Assembly (NCBI RefSeq): GCF_002873335.1
Contig: NZ_MCUW01000010.1
Coordinates: 133,890-197,889 of the forward strand
Direction of reading: 5' to 3'
Length of the DNA stretch: 64,000 bases
Origin: Vibrio sp. 10N.286.49.B1
Lineage (GTDB): Bacteria; Pseudomonadota; Gammaproteobacteria; Enterobacterales; Vibrionaceae
Part shown: positions 19,365 through 27,996 of the stretch, one piece after another
Numbering within the stretch: the first letter of the stretch is position 1
Layout: each line of letters begins with the position of its first letter
The notes under the pieces: generated by a model
Databases searched by the model: none
The model's input: only the letters and a program-made list of their open reading frames with translations
Told to the model about the DNA's origin: nothing
Made by a program: the position numbers and the translations under genes

Positions 19365-19490
19365 TGACATTGTGATTTGCTCAACTCACCCCCGAAGTGA
19401 TAGTGGTAGTGGATAGTAATCGGCTATTGTTATGGATCTCCGTGTCGTTTTACCCTTGCATTATTACAGGTGATGCAAGGGTTTTTTTTT
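19365..19490 (+). ncRNA. Candidate small RNA ending in a strong terminator
   Basis: A textbook Rho-independent terminator (CCCTTGCAT at 19453-19461 pairing with ATGCAAGGG at 19473-19481, then nine T) has no coding frame upstream on the plus strand. A weak promoter-like pair, TTGGAT and TAATTA with a 17-bp gap, could start a transcript near 19365. I do not recognise a known RNA family. The terminator is sure; the small RNA is an inference. Confidence 0.45.
19453..19490 (+). terminator. Rho-independent terminator with no upstream gene
   Basis: A 9-bp GC-containing stem with an 11-nt loop is followed by T9. It points to the plus strand in a region without an open reading frame, which supports the small-RNA proposal. 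Confidence 0.85.
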
Positions 19491-19793
19491 ACTCAATTCG
19501 ACCTAACTTTATCTTGTTTAATCAAAATCAACCCTCCACTAGTCCTCGAACAAAGCACTGGTAATCAAATATGTCTGACAATAAGCTTACCTTGGTGTCT
19601 CTCTGTTACTATTCAATTGTTGTTCAAGGTGGTTAGTCGTGCTGATGTTGCGTCCTAACTTATTGATTATTTGCTTCATAAAGTTGATTTTGTGCATAAA
19701 TTAATCAATAAGGCGATTTTTAGTGACTAGAGTTACGAATGGTCGGGAAATATGAACCTGATCATAAGTAATACAATAACAGGCTTACTATTG

Positions 19794-19830
19794 CTGATCC
19801 GCATCACGCATTTATTATATTGTAGTACAA
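19794..19830 (+). promoter_or_regulatory. Symporter promoter region: weak CRP-like site and GntR operator
   Basis: CTGA-TCCGCA-TCAC (19794-19807) is a partial CRP match. TTGTAGTACAA (19820-19830) is identical to the site before the chemoreceptor and overlaps a TATATT-like -10 element. The layout suggests activation by CRP and repression by a FadR-type GntR protein that is relieved by an alginate product. Confidence 0.5.
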
Positions 19831-19890
19831 ATTGGTCATGAAAAAGGTATGGTGGCGATAACTTAAATAACACTTAGAAGGTTTCCCAAG

Positions 19891-21666
19891 ATGGATCTCA
19901 ATACCCTTATTGTTGGCATCTATTTTCTGTTCTTGATTGCGATAGGATGGATGTTTAGAACGTTTACAAGCACGACCAGTGACTACTTCCGTGGAGGCGG
20001 TAGCATGCTTTGGTGGATGGTGGGTGCCACTGCCTTTATGACTCAGTTCAGCGCATGGACATTTACGGGTGCGGCTGGTAAAGCTTTTACCGACGGTTTT
20101 GCCGTTGCAATCATTTTTATTGCCAACGCATTCGGCTATTTGATGAACTACTTGTACTTCGCTCCTAAATTCCGTCAACTACGTGTTGTGACGGTTATTG
20201 AAGCGATTCGTATGCGTTTTGGTAAAGTGAACGAACAAGTATTTACTTGGTCTGGTATGCCAAACAGTGTTATTTCAGCGGGTATTTGGCTAAATGGTCT
20301 TGCCATTATTGCTTCAGGTATTTTTGGGTTTGATATGACAACCACGATCATCCTGACAGGCTTGGTGGTATTAGTTATGTCTGTTACTGGTGGATCTTGG
20401 GCGGTTATCGCGTCAGATTTCATGCAGATGGTTATCATCATGGCAGTAACCGTAACGTGTGCTGTTGTGGCGGTTTACCATGGTGGTGGTGTGACACAAA
20501 TAGTGAATGACTTCCCTACGGACTCGTTCATTACCGGTGACAACCTTAACTACTTGAGCATTTTCAGTATTTGGGCTGTGTTTATCTTCCTTAAACAGTT
20601 CAGTATTACGAATAATATGTTGAACTCTTACCGTTACCTCGCGGCAAAAGATTCAAACAATGCGCGTAAAGCGGCGCTTCTCGCGTGTATTCTGATGACA
20701 ATCGGTCCAATCATTTGGTTCATGCCTTCTTGGTTTATTGCTGGTCAAGGCGTTGATTTAGCCACACAGTACCCAGAAGCAGGCTCGAAAGCCGCTGACT
20801 TTGCATACCTATACTTTGTACAAGAATACATGCCTGTCGGTATGGTTGGACTGCTAATTGCTGCGATGTTTGCTGCAACTATGTCGTCAATGGACTCGGG
20901 TCTAAACCGTAACTCAGGTATTTTTGTTAAGAACTTCTACGAACCAATCCTACGTCCTCATGCGACAGAGAAAGAGTTAGTGGTTGTATCTAAGCTCACG
21001 TCCACGTTCTTCGGTATTTCAATCATTTTGGTTGCGCTTTTCATTAACTCTTTGAAAGGTTTGAGCTTGTTCGACACCATGATGTACGTAGGCGCCTTGA
21101 TTGGTTTCCCAATGACAATTCCAGCGTTCCTAGGCTTCTTCATTCGTAAGACTCCGGATTGGGCAGGTTGGGGTACGCTTGTTGTCGGTGGTGTTGTGTC
21201 TTACTTCGTTGGGTTTGTTATCACAGCGGATATGATTCAAAACTGGTTTGGTCTGAACGAGCTGACTGGTCGTGAATGGTCTGACTTGAAAGTGGCAATT
21301 GGCCTTATCGGACATATGGTGTTTACCGGCGGCTTCTTCATCCTATCGACAATGTTCTATAAGCCTTTAACTGAACATCGTGAAAAAGACGTTGATAAAT
21401 TCTTCAACAACCTTGCTACGCCATTAGTTGCTGAAAGCACAGAGCAGAAGAAACTAGATAATAAACAGCGTCGCATGCTTGGTTCACTGATTGCAGTTGC
21501 AGGTGTTGGTGTCATGACGATGTTTGTACTTCCTAACCCGATGTGGGGACGTATGGTCTTCGTATTGTGTGGTGTGATTGTCTTCTCGGTAGGCTTGCTA
21601 CTGGTTAAAGCAGTTGACGATTCCGTTGAGGATGCAGCAGAAGATAAAACCGTAACAGAAAGCTAA
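19891..21666 (+). CDS. Sodium/solute symporter (SSS family), probable oligoalginate or uronate importer
   Basis: The 591-residue inner-membrane protein has the many hydrophobic segments of the SSS family, beginning NTLIVGIYFLFLIAIGWMF. It includes the TSDYFRGGGSMLWWMVGAT stretch and the MFAATMSSMDSGLNRNSG region of the sodium-binding core. It lies directly before a PL6 alginate lyase. In alginate-eating vibrios, SSS symporters of the Toa type import unsaturated uronate products, so this is the likely role. A UUCG-loop terminator separates the two genes, giving independent or attenuated control. Sialic acid or another sugar acid cannot be excluded from sequence alone. Confidence 0.85.
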   Translation: MDLNTLIVGIYFLFLIAIGWMFRTFTSTTSDYFRGGGSMLWWMVGATAFMTQFSAWTFTGAAGKAFTDGFAVAIIFIANAFGYLMNYLYFAPKFRQLRVVTVIEAIRMRFGKVNEQVFTWSGMPNSVISAGIWLNGLAIIASGIFGFDMTTTIILTGLVVLVMSVTGGSWAVIASDFMQMVIIMAVTVTCAVVAVYHGGGVTQIVNDFPTDSFITGDNLNYLSIFSIWAVFIFLKQFSITNNMLNSYRYLAAKDSNNARKAALLACILMTIGPIIWFMPSWFIAGQGVDLATQYPEAGSKAADFAYLYFVQEYMPVGMVGLLIAAMFAATMSSMDSGLNRNSGIFVKNFYEPILRPHATEKELVVVSKLTSTFFGISIILVALFINSLKGLSLFDTMMYVGALIGFPMTIPAFLGFFIRKTPDWAGWGTLVVGGVVSYFVGFVITADMIQNWFGLNELTGREWSDLKVAIGLIGHMVFTGGFFILSTMFYKPLTEHREKDVDKFFNNLATPLVAESTEQKKLDNKQRRMLGSLIAVAGVGVMTMFVLPNPMWGRMVFVLCGVIVFSVGLLLVKAVDDSVEDAAEDKTVTES

Positions 21667-21691
21667 TTTACTTCGTAAACATTGCCTACCC

Positions 21692-21715
21692 AAAGCGGCT
21701 GTTCGCAGCCGCTTT
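21692..21715 (+). terminator. UUCG-tetraloop terminator after the symporter
   Basis: AAAGCGGCTG and CAGCCGCTTT form a 10-bp stem closed by the very stable TTCG loop, followed by TTC. It should end or attenuate transcription before the lyase gene. Confidence 0.82.
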
Positions 21716-21794
21716 TCTAATTATAAAAACAACTCGTCTATTCTATTTTTCAATTTACGTTATTCATTAAAAAATCCCTCTAAAAGAGAACCTT

Positions 21795-23423
21795 ATGAAA
21801 AAAAATGTACTCGCTCTGACATTAACGGCAGTCTTTGCAACGACCGCATTGGTTGGTTGTGGCACTAACAACTCTCAAGAATCAAATGAAAAGACTTCAG
21901 TGCAAGATAATGTCACTCAAATGGTGCCTTTTAACCAGATTACTCGTGACTACTTGTTACAAACCGAACGTCTAAATATTGTTGATGGTGCGCAAATTGA
22001 TGTGGTCTCTGAGCAAACGGTAGCGGAATTAAAACAGCAAATAGAAAATGCGCAAGATGGCGCAACCATTGTAATTCCAAATGGCAAGTATTCAGGTTTG
22101 GGTCAAACCGTTGTAACAGCTAATAACCTAACACTCGTTGCAGAAAACCCTGGTTCGGTATGGCTTACCGGATTGGTACAGCTTGAACTAAAAGGTAATG
22201 GAATTACGGTTGATGGTTTGGTGTTTACTGAGGGTGGTCCAAGCGAGCGATTTGGCGCCATTCGAATGATGGGTAACAGTATTACGTTGCAAAATTCGAC
22301 CTTTTATTACTTCAATCATGACTACGCGTATGAGCCTGATGAGCGTCGTTCTGAATACCCTAAATACCTCTGGGTATCATTATGGGGTAAAGATGGGAAA
22401 GTGATTAATAACCGTTTTGAAGGGAAGCAGAAGCGCGGTACTTTGATTGGCGTACAAAAAGACGATACGCCAGACAATCATTTGATCGCTAACAATATCT
22501 TCTTAGACCAAAAGCCAAATCAATTTAATGAATTCGATATCAAAGAAGCCATTCGTTATAACGGGAATAGCTGGGAAGCGATCCGTATTGGTGATTCTAA
22601 GTCATCACAATGGGATTCGAGCTCAAAATTTGTTGATAATTTGATGATTGATATGGACGGTGAGCGAGAGCTTATTTCCATAAAGTCGGGCGATAACACC
22701 ATCTCGGGCAATACAATTTTTGAGAGCACATCGTTGATTTCTTTGCGTCACGGTAAAGGTAACACGGTCGAGAACAACGTAATCCTAGGTAACGAAAAAC
22801 GCTTAACGGGTGGTATGCGTATTTATGACGAAGACCATGTGATTCGTAATAACTACATTGCCAACACACGCGGACGTGATGGATTGATTGAAGGCAACGC
22901 TGATTTGCGTGGCGGTATTGTAATTAATACTGGCATTATTGACGTGAAAAATGACGAGCAATTGGATCAATCAGTTAAGGGTAAAGAACTCAATAAACAA
23001 TGGACGCCTAAAAACATTGATATTGCTAATAACACCCTAGTGGATACGGAGTGGGGTATTGTATATGGCAACCAAACACACCGTGTCAGCCTATTTAACA
23101 ACTCTGAGGTTGAGAATATTTACGCGGGTGTAGACGTGAATTTTTCAGGCAATGTTGTCGACAACTCTGAACACCCTGAGTTCGTGAGCGTTCGCGCTGC
23201 AAAAGAGCTACCGCTGGTGGGGGCAACGTACAGCAATGAGTTTTATGCAGGAAATGTTGTAGAACGAGAGCAGGTAGGGGAATACTCGATGACGTTACCA
23301 GAGAAAACAATGGTTAATGGTCTAAATCAGTATGAAAACGCTGGTGCAGACGTTGAGAAATTGACGGTTGTGACAGCCGAAACTGCGGGTCCAGATTACG
23401 TTTTAGAGAACGCGACTAAATAA
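21795..23423 (+). CDS. PL6-family alginate lyase, lipoprotein
   Basis: This 542-residue polysaccharide lyase family 6 enzyme (chondroitinase-B fold, right-handed parallel beta-helix) cleaves alginate by beta-elimination. The signal peptide ends in the lipobox LVGC (Cys22), so the enzyme is membrane anchored, on the outer membrane or periplasmic face. The catalytic pair is visible as Lys297 (SIKSGDN) and Arg318 (SLRHGKGN). Their 21-residue spacing equals that of the characterised PL6 enzyme AlyGC (Lys220/Arg241). Repeated N-N ladders (NNIF, GNTIF, ENNVI, RNNYI, ANNTL) mark the beta-helix turns. It is downstream of the symporter and ends at a strong terminator. Confidence 0.92.
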   Translation: MKKNVLALTLTAVFATTALVGCGTNNSQESNEKTSVQDNVTQMVPFNQITRDYLLQTERLNIVDGAQIDVVSEQTVAELKQQIENAQDGATIVIPNGKYSGLGQTVVTANNLTLVAENPGSVWLTGLVQLELKGNGITVDGLVFTEGGPSERFGAIRMMGNSITLQNSTFYYFNHDYAYEPDERRSEYPKYLWVSLWGKDGKVINNRFEGKQKRGTLIGVQKDDTPDNHLIANNIFLDQKPNQFNEFDIKEAIRYNGNSWEAIRIGDSKSSQWDSSSKFVDNLMIDMDGERELISIKSGDNTISGNTIFESTSLISLRHGKGNTVENNVILGNEKRLTGGMRIYDEDHVIRNNYIANTRGRDGLIEGNADLRGGIVINTGIIDVKNDEQLDQSVKGKELNKQWTPKNIDIANNTLVDTEWGIVYGNQTHRVSLFNNSEVENIYAGVDVNFSGNVVDNSEHPEFVSVRAAKELPLVGATYSNEFYAGNVVEREQVGEYSMTLPEKTMVNGLNQYENAGADVEKLTVVTAETAGPDYVLENATK

Positions 23424-23502
23424 ACACTGTGTGATTCGTACCAAGTAAAATTTGGCAGTGCTAGATAAGCCAGTTCACCGTACTAAGTTCGATTCGACAA
23501 CA

Positions 23503-23532
23503 ATGCCCACCGGCATCCGGTGGGCATTTTTT
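23503..23532 (+). terminator. Rho-independent terminator after the alginate lyase
   Basis: ATGCCCACCGG (23503-23513) and CCGGTGGGCAT (23517-23527) form an 11-bp stem with a 3-nt loop and a T run. Confidence 0.9.
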
Positions 23533-23810
23533 ATGGATGAAGCACCATGAAGCTGGTTTAATATTCTGATTTATCGTTGTACTCATCTTGTTGCATTGCG
23601 TTGCAATCCATCACCTTCCATTATTATTGCAATAATATCGACATCTAAGCGGCTCATAATTAAAAATCGTGGTATCTAAAACGGTCGTTCGCCCGTTTCA
23701 GTATTTGATAGAAGCATAATTTCATATGTATCAAAGGTTGGGTGGCTATCTGACAGTTGTTGATCTAGGGACATCGCTTTTTTCTACTCTAAGGAACAGA
23801 GGACACATCA

Positions 23811-23927
23811 ATGAATCCATTTTATGACGGTACGTTACATTCTGAAAATATGAGTGTGATATATGCAGGAGTCTGCGTTTTTGTTATTGCGTTCGTCTTC
23901 ATCATTGACCGATTTACTCGAAAATGA
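23811..23927 (+). CDS. Candidate 38-residue single-pass membrane protein
   Basis: The frame runs from an ATG with GAGG eight bases upstream to a TGA at 23925. After a polar start, residues about 17-32 form one hydrophobic helix (VIYAGVCVFVIAFVFIID), followed by a basic end (RFTRK), which fits an inner-membrane single-pass small protein. It stands alone between the lyase terminator and the diguanylate cyclase. I do not recognise a family; a good ribosome site and the helix are the only support. The preceding 280 bases after the terminator show nothing else. Confidence 0.5.
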   Translation: MNPFYDGTLHSENMSVIYAGVCVFVIAFVFIIDRFTRK

Positions 23928-23992
23928 GAACAACACCAATAACTTGATATGCCATATGTACACGCCGCATAGTGATCGAGTCTATCGTCTTA

Positions 23993-24925
23993 TTACGGAC
24001 AATGACTTGTCGATTCGGGCGTGTACACGATGACTCGATTTCGTCCTTCGGCTTTGGCGCGGTAAAGAGCGATATCCGCCTGAGAGAAAATGTCTTTATC
24101 CGTAGTGGGCAGTACGATCGAGGTGATTCCCATACTGATGGTCATTGAAATGGAGTGATTGTCGTAATTAAAGCATTGTGCGGCCGTTGCTTGTTTGATT
24201 CGCTGTGCGATCTTTTCTGCTTTCGATGCATGGGTATTTGGCAAGAGTAATGCAAACTCTTCACCGCCCATCCGTGCTAAAACGTCTGATTTCCGAATCA
24301 ATTGCTGCATGAGTTTTACAAAAGAAACTAATATGAAATCACCCGCCTGATGCCCGAAGGTATCGTTCACGTTTTTGAAAAAGTCGATATCAATGAGCGC
24401 CAGCTGCGACAGATGGTCATCGGTCCTTTTGGAGTGGATGAGTGAATTGAGGGTGTGGAAAAAAAAGCGACGATTGGCAATCCCAGTAAGACTGTCTGTT
24501 TCACTCTGCTCTCGCAGTTGTGTTTCTAGACGGTAATGTTCCGAGATATTTCGAACTAACCAAAGTACGACCCTATGTCCATGATAAGTAAAACTTAATG
24601 GACAAATTTTCCCTTCAAAGCGAAGCAAGCCGAGTGGCAAAGGTTTTTCGTTGAGACCATTTACGTCGTCAGCAGATAAATCATATTCAACCGTGCGAAC
24701 TTTGTTTTGGTTAAGAGATGCCATTATTTCACTGGCAAACCAGTTTGCTTTATCTGTAGGAAGAACGTCGAAAAGTGAACGCCCAATCAAGGCTTTACCG
24801 TTATGATAAGACTGGGTGTCTGTCCCCCCTAGTACATCGACATAAACGCCATTTTCGCTCAATACAAATGCTGGGTCAGGTAGGCAAGACAAGACCTCAT
24901 ACAGCTGCTCTGGTTGAGTAATCAT
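23993..24925 (-). CDS. PAS-GGDEF diguanylate cyclase
   Basis: The 310-residue cytoplasmic protein has an N-terminal PAS-like domain (about residues 1-130) and a GGDEF domain from about residue 140 (TDSLTGIANRRFF). The active-site motif is GGEEF at residues 220-224. The allosteric inhibitory site RKSD lies five residues before it, so product inhibition by c-di-GMP is expected. It makes c-di-GMP from GTP. A seven-copy heptanucleotide repeat lies about 75 bp upstream of the start and could alter its promoter. Confidence 0.92.
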   Translation of the reverse strand: MITQPEQLYEVLSCLPDPAFVLSENGVYVDVLGGTDTQSYHNGKALIGRSLFDVLPTDKANWFASEIMASLNQNKVRTVEYDLSADDVNGLNEKPLPLGLLRFEGKICPLSFTYHGHRVVLWLVRNISEHYRLETQLREQSETDSLTGIANRRFFFHTLNSLIHSKRTDDHLSQLALIDIDFFKNVNDTFGHQAGDFILVSFVKLMQQLIRKSDVLARMGGEEFALLLPNTHASKAEKIAQRIKQATAAQCFNYDNHSISMTISMGITSIVLPTTDKDIFSQADIALYRAKAEGRNRVIVYTPESTSHCP

Positions 24926-24998
24926 ACCTATCCCTATAGCATGATATTGATTTGATTATTAATCATAGCTGAAATCTCACTGGTAGGATGAGATGATA

Positions 24999-25047
24999 AT
25001 TAAAGATTAAAGATTAAAGATTAAAGATTAAAGATTAAAGATTAAAG
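24999..25047. repeat. Heptanucleotide tandem repeat (ATTAAAG)7
   Basis: Seven perfect copies of the 7-base unit ATTAAAG lie between maoP and the diguanylate cyclase gene, on the promoter side of the latter. Such repeats change copy number by slippage. Being outside coding sequence, it could only act on promoter spacing. Confidence 0.95.
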
Positions 25048-25155
25048 ATAGGCCTTGGTGTTGAATGCCAATGGCCGACATCATGGGAGGTCGACCTATT
25101 TGGTGCTCTCGTCTTCTAAAAGTACGACACGAAACGATCGGCATGTCGAAACAAT

Positions 25156-25560
25156 TTAAGGTTCATCATCATGCATTTCTGTTCTAGCAAGTGGTTCGTC
25201 GAGTGAATCATCCGCTTGGTAGTCGTCGTCATTCTGAGACTCGCTTTCCGTCGCGGATAGTTTTTTCCCATTTAATGTGTGAAACCTTCGTCTATCGCGG
25301 GCAAGATGAGTGTATTTTATCCAAGCTTTTTCGAGTTTAGTCTCGGCTTTTTTTTCGTCACAAGTGACAAGCAAAAAATGACGCTCAAGGTCAGTTTCAG
25401 GAGCAATATCACCGCATTCTAATTGATTCATAGTGTCGCCATAACGAATCAAAATCTCCTCTTCTGCTAATGTAAAGTCGCCAGATTTTGCAAACCCGCG
25501 TCGAAACTTTTTATTGTCGTAAAATGGCCTCTTGCCAAGACGAAAATCCATATCAGACAT
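25156..25560 (-). CDS. maoP: MaoP/YifE family (DUF413) protein
   Basis: This 134-residue protein matches the DUF413 family: RPFYDNKKFRRGFAKSGDFT near the N terminus and the central KYT..RDRRRFHTLNGK. In E. coli MaoP, with the maoS site, organises the Ori macrodomain of the chromosome. The C-terminal 30 residues are acidic and low in complexity, longer than in the E. coli protein. GAGG lies six bases before the ATG. It is divergent from the ada/alkA gene. Confidence 0.85.
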   Translation of the reverse strand: MSDMDFRLGKRPFYDNKKFRRGFAKSGDFTLAEEEILIRYGDTMNQLECGDIAPETDLERHFLLVTCDEKKAETKLEKAWIKYTHLARDRRRFHTLNGKKLSATESESQNDDDYQADDSLDEPLARTEMHDDEP

Positions 25561-25623
25561 AATAACCTCGTGTAATCATGTTAAGCATTTGACACTGCCC
25601 TAGTATAGAAAGCGCCGAAGAAT

Positions 25624-25650
25624 TTGCAGGTTTTTTAACCTGCAATTTTT
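25624..25650. terminator. Terminator-like hairpin in a divergent intergenic region
   Basis: TTGCAGGTT (25624-25632) and AACCTGCAA (25637-25645) with a TTTT loop are followed by T5 on the plus strand. Both flanking genes point away from it, so it terminates no known gene. It could end a short transcript or act as a protein-binding dyad. Confidence 0.5.
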
Positions 25651-25873
25651 GCCTCAATACAATGAGCAATCCATAACACATTGGCGAGCCATTACTTTTC
25701 ATTTTTCTCTTTAAAAAAATATGACATAACGATGAATTTTTAGATTACGTCGGAGGGCAGATACACTTCCGAAAATGGCGAGTTTTATGAGTGATGTGCG
25801 TTACACTTGTGGTATTCACAACCAAGGGATGTTCAACATGTCCATTGGTATATCGATTGAAAGGAGCCAAGCA

Positions 25874-27241
25874 ATGGAAGCGAAAATTCGAGAGCAATAT
25901 CGCGCCGCTCGACTCTCTAGGGATCGCCGGTTTGATGGTCAGTTTTTTGTGGCAGTGAAAACCACTGGGATATTTTGTCGCCCGATTTGCCCTGCTAACC
26001 CACCTAAAGAAGAGAATGTAGACTATTTTTCTAACGCAGCGATGGCATTGCAGGCCGGCTATCGCCCTTGTCTACGTTGTAGGCCAGATAGTGCGCCGAG
26101 TTCTTGGGCATGGCAAGGTATCGAGACCACCTTTAAGCGTGCTTTAGAGCTTATTGAGCAAGGTGCGTTACAACATAATGGGGTTGAACACTTGGCCGCA
26201 AGGTTGGGGATCAGTAGCCGTTATCTTAGGCAGGTTTTTGAACAGCATCTTGGAATGCCGCCTAAGAAATATGCGCAATATCAGCAATTGATGTTTGCAA
26301 AACAACTACTACATAGCAGCTCAATGAGTGTGACAGATATTGGGTTTGCTTGTGGCTTCAATAGTACGCGTCGTTTTAATGATGCTTTTCAAAAATTATT
26401 GAAGCTAAACCCGTCTGATTTAAGGCGGACGCGCACTTTGAATAGCCGGCACAATCAGCTATCGCTTGCCTACCGAGGTGCCTATGATTGGCAAGGTTTA
26501 TTGGCATTTTATCAACGACGCGCGATTAGCGGTGTTGAGTTGGTCACCGACCAAGCTTATGAGCGATACGTGGAACTAAACGGAGCGTTGGGTTGGTTTA
26601 AAGTCGTTGCAGATTTTGAAAACAAACAAACAGTACAAGTAGAGTTTGATATTGAAGATGTCACTCAATTGTATTCAATGGTGAGTAATATTAGGCGAGT
26701 CTTTGACCTTAATACTGATCTATCGGTTATAGAGGCACACTTGCTCAACGCCGACCCGAACCTTGTTAAATACAGTGGTATTCGTATTCCGGGTATTTGG
26801 TCAACATGGGAAGCGGGAGTGAGAGCGGTCATTGGGCAACAAGTATCGGTTAAAGCAGCTATCGGGCAAGTAAATTTGCTAAACCAAACCTTGAGTCGAA
26901 CCGTTTCAGGACAACTCGTATTTCCGACCCCCCGTTGCGTAGACGATAGCGATCTCAGCTTTTTGCGAATGCCTCAAAGTCGCAAAGACACATTGTCGCG
27001 TCTAGCCGCTTCATTGATTGCAGATGATACGCTGGACCCCGACAAATGGTTGACATTGAAAGGTGTCGGGCCATGGACCGTCAATTATGCAAAATTACGT
27101 GGTCAGTCACAGCCTGATTTATTGTTGAAAACAGATTTGGTCGTTAAAAAATACACAGATAATCACCCTTCGTGTGAAGACAGTCGAGTATCACCCTGGG
27201 GGAGCTATGCGACCCTACATTGCTGGAGCCAAGCATCATGA
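25874..27241 (+). CDS. alkA: Ada-like methylphosphotriester transferase / AraC HTH / AlkA 3-methyladenine glycosylase fusion
   Basis: This 455-residue repair protein has three parts. Residues about 1-80 are the Ada zinc domain (FCRPICPA and CLRC cysteines) that removes methyl groups from DNA phosphotriesters. Residues about 85-180 are an AraC-type helix-turn-helix. Residues about 190-455 are an AlkA glycosylase with its N-terminal beta domain and the HhH motif LKGVGPWTVNYAKLRG. The Asp in KTDLVVKK is the expected catalytic residue. AAGGAG precedes the ATG at 25874; an upstream frame to 25775 is less likely. The stop overlaps the ogt start by ATGA, so the pair is coupled. It excises 3-alkylated purines. 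Confidence 0.92.
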   Translation: MEAKIREQYRAARLSRDRRFDGQFFVAVKTTGIFCRPICPANPPKEENVDYFSNAAMALQAGYRPCLRCRPDSAPSSWAWQGIETTFKRALELIEQGALQHNGVEHLAARLGISSRYLRQVFEQHLGMPPKKYAQYQQLMFAKQLLHSSSMSVTDIGFACGFNSTRRFNDAFQKLLKLNPSDLRRTRTLNSRHNQLSLAYRGAYDWQGLLAFYQRRAISGVELVTDQAYERYVELNGALGWFKVVADFENKQTVQVEFDIEDVTQLYSMVSNIRRVFDLNTDLSVIEAHLLNADPNLVKYSGIRIPGIWSTWEAGVRAVIGQQVSVKAAIGQVNLLNQTLSRTVSGQLVFPTPRCVDDSDLSFLRMPQSRKDTLSRLAASLIADDTLDPDKWLTLKGVGPWTVNYAKLRGQSQPDLLLKTDLVVKKYTDNHPSCEDSRVSPWGSYATLHCWSQAS

Positions 27242-27726
27242 TATTTTATACGATAGTTAATAGCCCTCTAGGTCAAGTTACTATCCAAGCAACGGATCAA
27301 GGACTCACTGGCCTTTGGTTTGAGGAACAGACAACACAACCGAATGAACTCGGAGAAGAACGAGCAACTCACCCTGTATTGCTTTTAACGAAGCAACAAT
27401 TAGGTGAATATTTTTCCGGAGATAGAAAAACCTTTGATGTGCCGCTCGCCGCTATAGGTACGCCTTTTCAAAACCAAGTCTGGAAAGCGTTGTGTGACGT
27501 ACCTTTTGGGCAGGCCATCAGCTATCAAGAGTTAGCGGAACGAATCGGAAATCCAAAAGCCGTCAGGGCCGTTGGCTCTGCAAATGGAAAAAATCCCATT
27601 TCAGTGATTGTTCCGTGTCATCGTGTTATAGGGAAAAGCGGTCAGTTAACGGGCTATGCGGGTGGAGTGGAACGCAAGAAAGCCTTGTTAAAACTCGAGA
27701 ATATGTCGCTAACAACCACGGAATGA
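27238..27726 (+). CDS. ogt: O6-alkylguanine-DNA methyltransferase
   Basis: The 162-residue protein transfers the alkyl group from O6-methylguanine in DNA onto its own cysteine in IVPCHRVIG. The helix-turn-helix region (ISYQELAERIGNPKAVRAVGSANGKNP) and the asparagine hinge are complete. The start ATG at 27238 overlaps the alkA stop (ATGA). The earlier in-frame start at 27220 lies inside alkA. Together the two genes cover base-excision and direct reversal repair of alkylation damage, and the Ada/AraC part of the first may regulate both. Confidence 0.93.
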   Translation: MIFYTIVNSPLGQVTIQATDQGLTGLWFEEQTTQPNELGEERATHPVLLLTKQQLGEYFSGDRKTFDVPLAAIGTPFQNQVWKALCDVPFGQAISYQELAERIGNPKAVRAVGSANGKNPISVIVPCHRVIGKSGQLTGYAGGVERKKALLKLENMSLTTTE

Positions 27727-27858
27727 TTCATAGATAAAGTGGCGTTTTGTTAAACAATTGTCAGTTTATAAACTAAGGTGTTAGGTGATGGAAATTAATT
27801 GGCTAATCTTAGTGATAGGTTGCATATTTATTTTTGCAGAACGATATGTTTTAGCATA

Positions 27859-27897
27859 TTGCATTTTGCATTTTGCAAAATGAAATGCAAAATGCAA
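27859..27897 (+). promoter_or_regulatory. Predicted LuxO binding sites upstream of Qrr
   Basis: The dyads TTGCA-TTT-TGCAA (27866-27878) and ATGCA-AAA-TGCAA (27885-27897) match the LuxO consensus TTGCA-W3-TGCAA. An overlapping third, TTGCA-TTT-TGCAT, starts at 27859. They lie about 75-110 bp upstream of the sigma-54 promoter, the right place for an enhancer-binding activator. Confidence 0.85.
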
Positions 27898-27970
27898 AGG
27901 CTATATGAGCGCAGGTTGTTTTTTGTCGTGATTAATCGCGGTTTAGAGGCTAATTAGCACGATTTAAAAG

Positions 27971-27987
27971 TTGGCACGCTACATGCA
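27971..27987 (+). promoter_or_regulatory. Sigma-54 promoter of Qrr
   Basis: TTGGCACG-CTAC-ATGCA carries the invariant GG (27973-27974) and GC (27985-27986) at the 10-bp spacing required by sigma-54. The predicted start is near 27997-27998, where the Qrr sequence begins. Confidence 0.9.
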
Positions 27988-27996
27988 TATATAATT

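Noticed and set aside
27788..27883. 31-codon frame with a hydrophobic stretch upstream of Qrr
   Set aside because: It runs into the LuxO binding dyads, whose repeat creates its last codons, and it has no well-spaced ribosome site.
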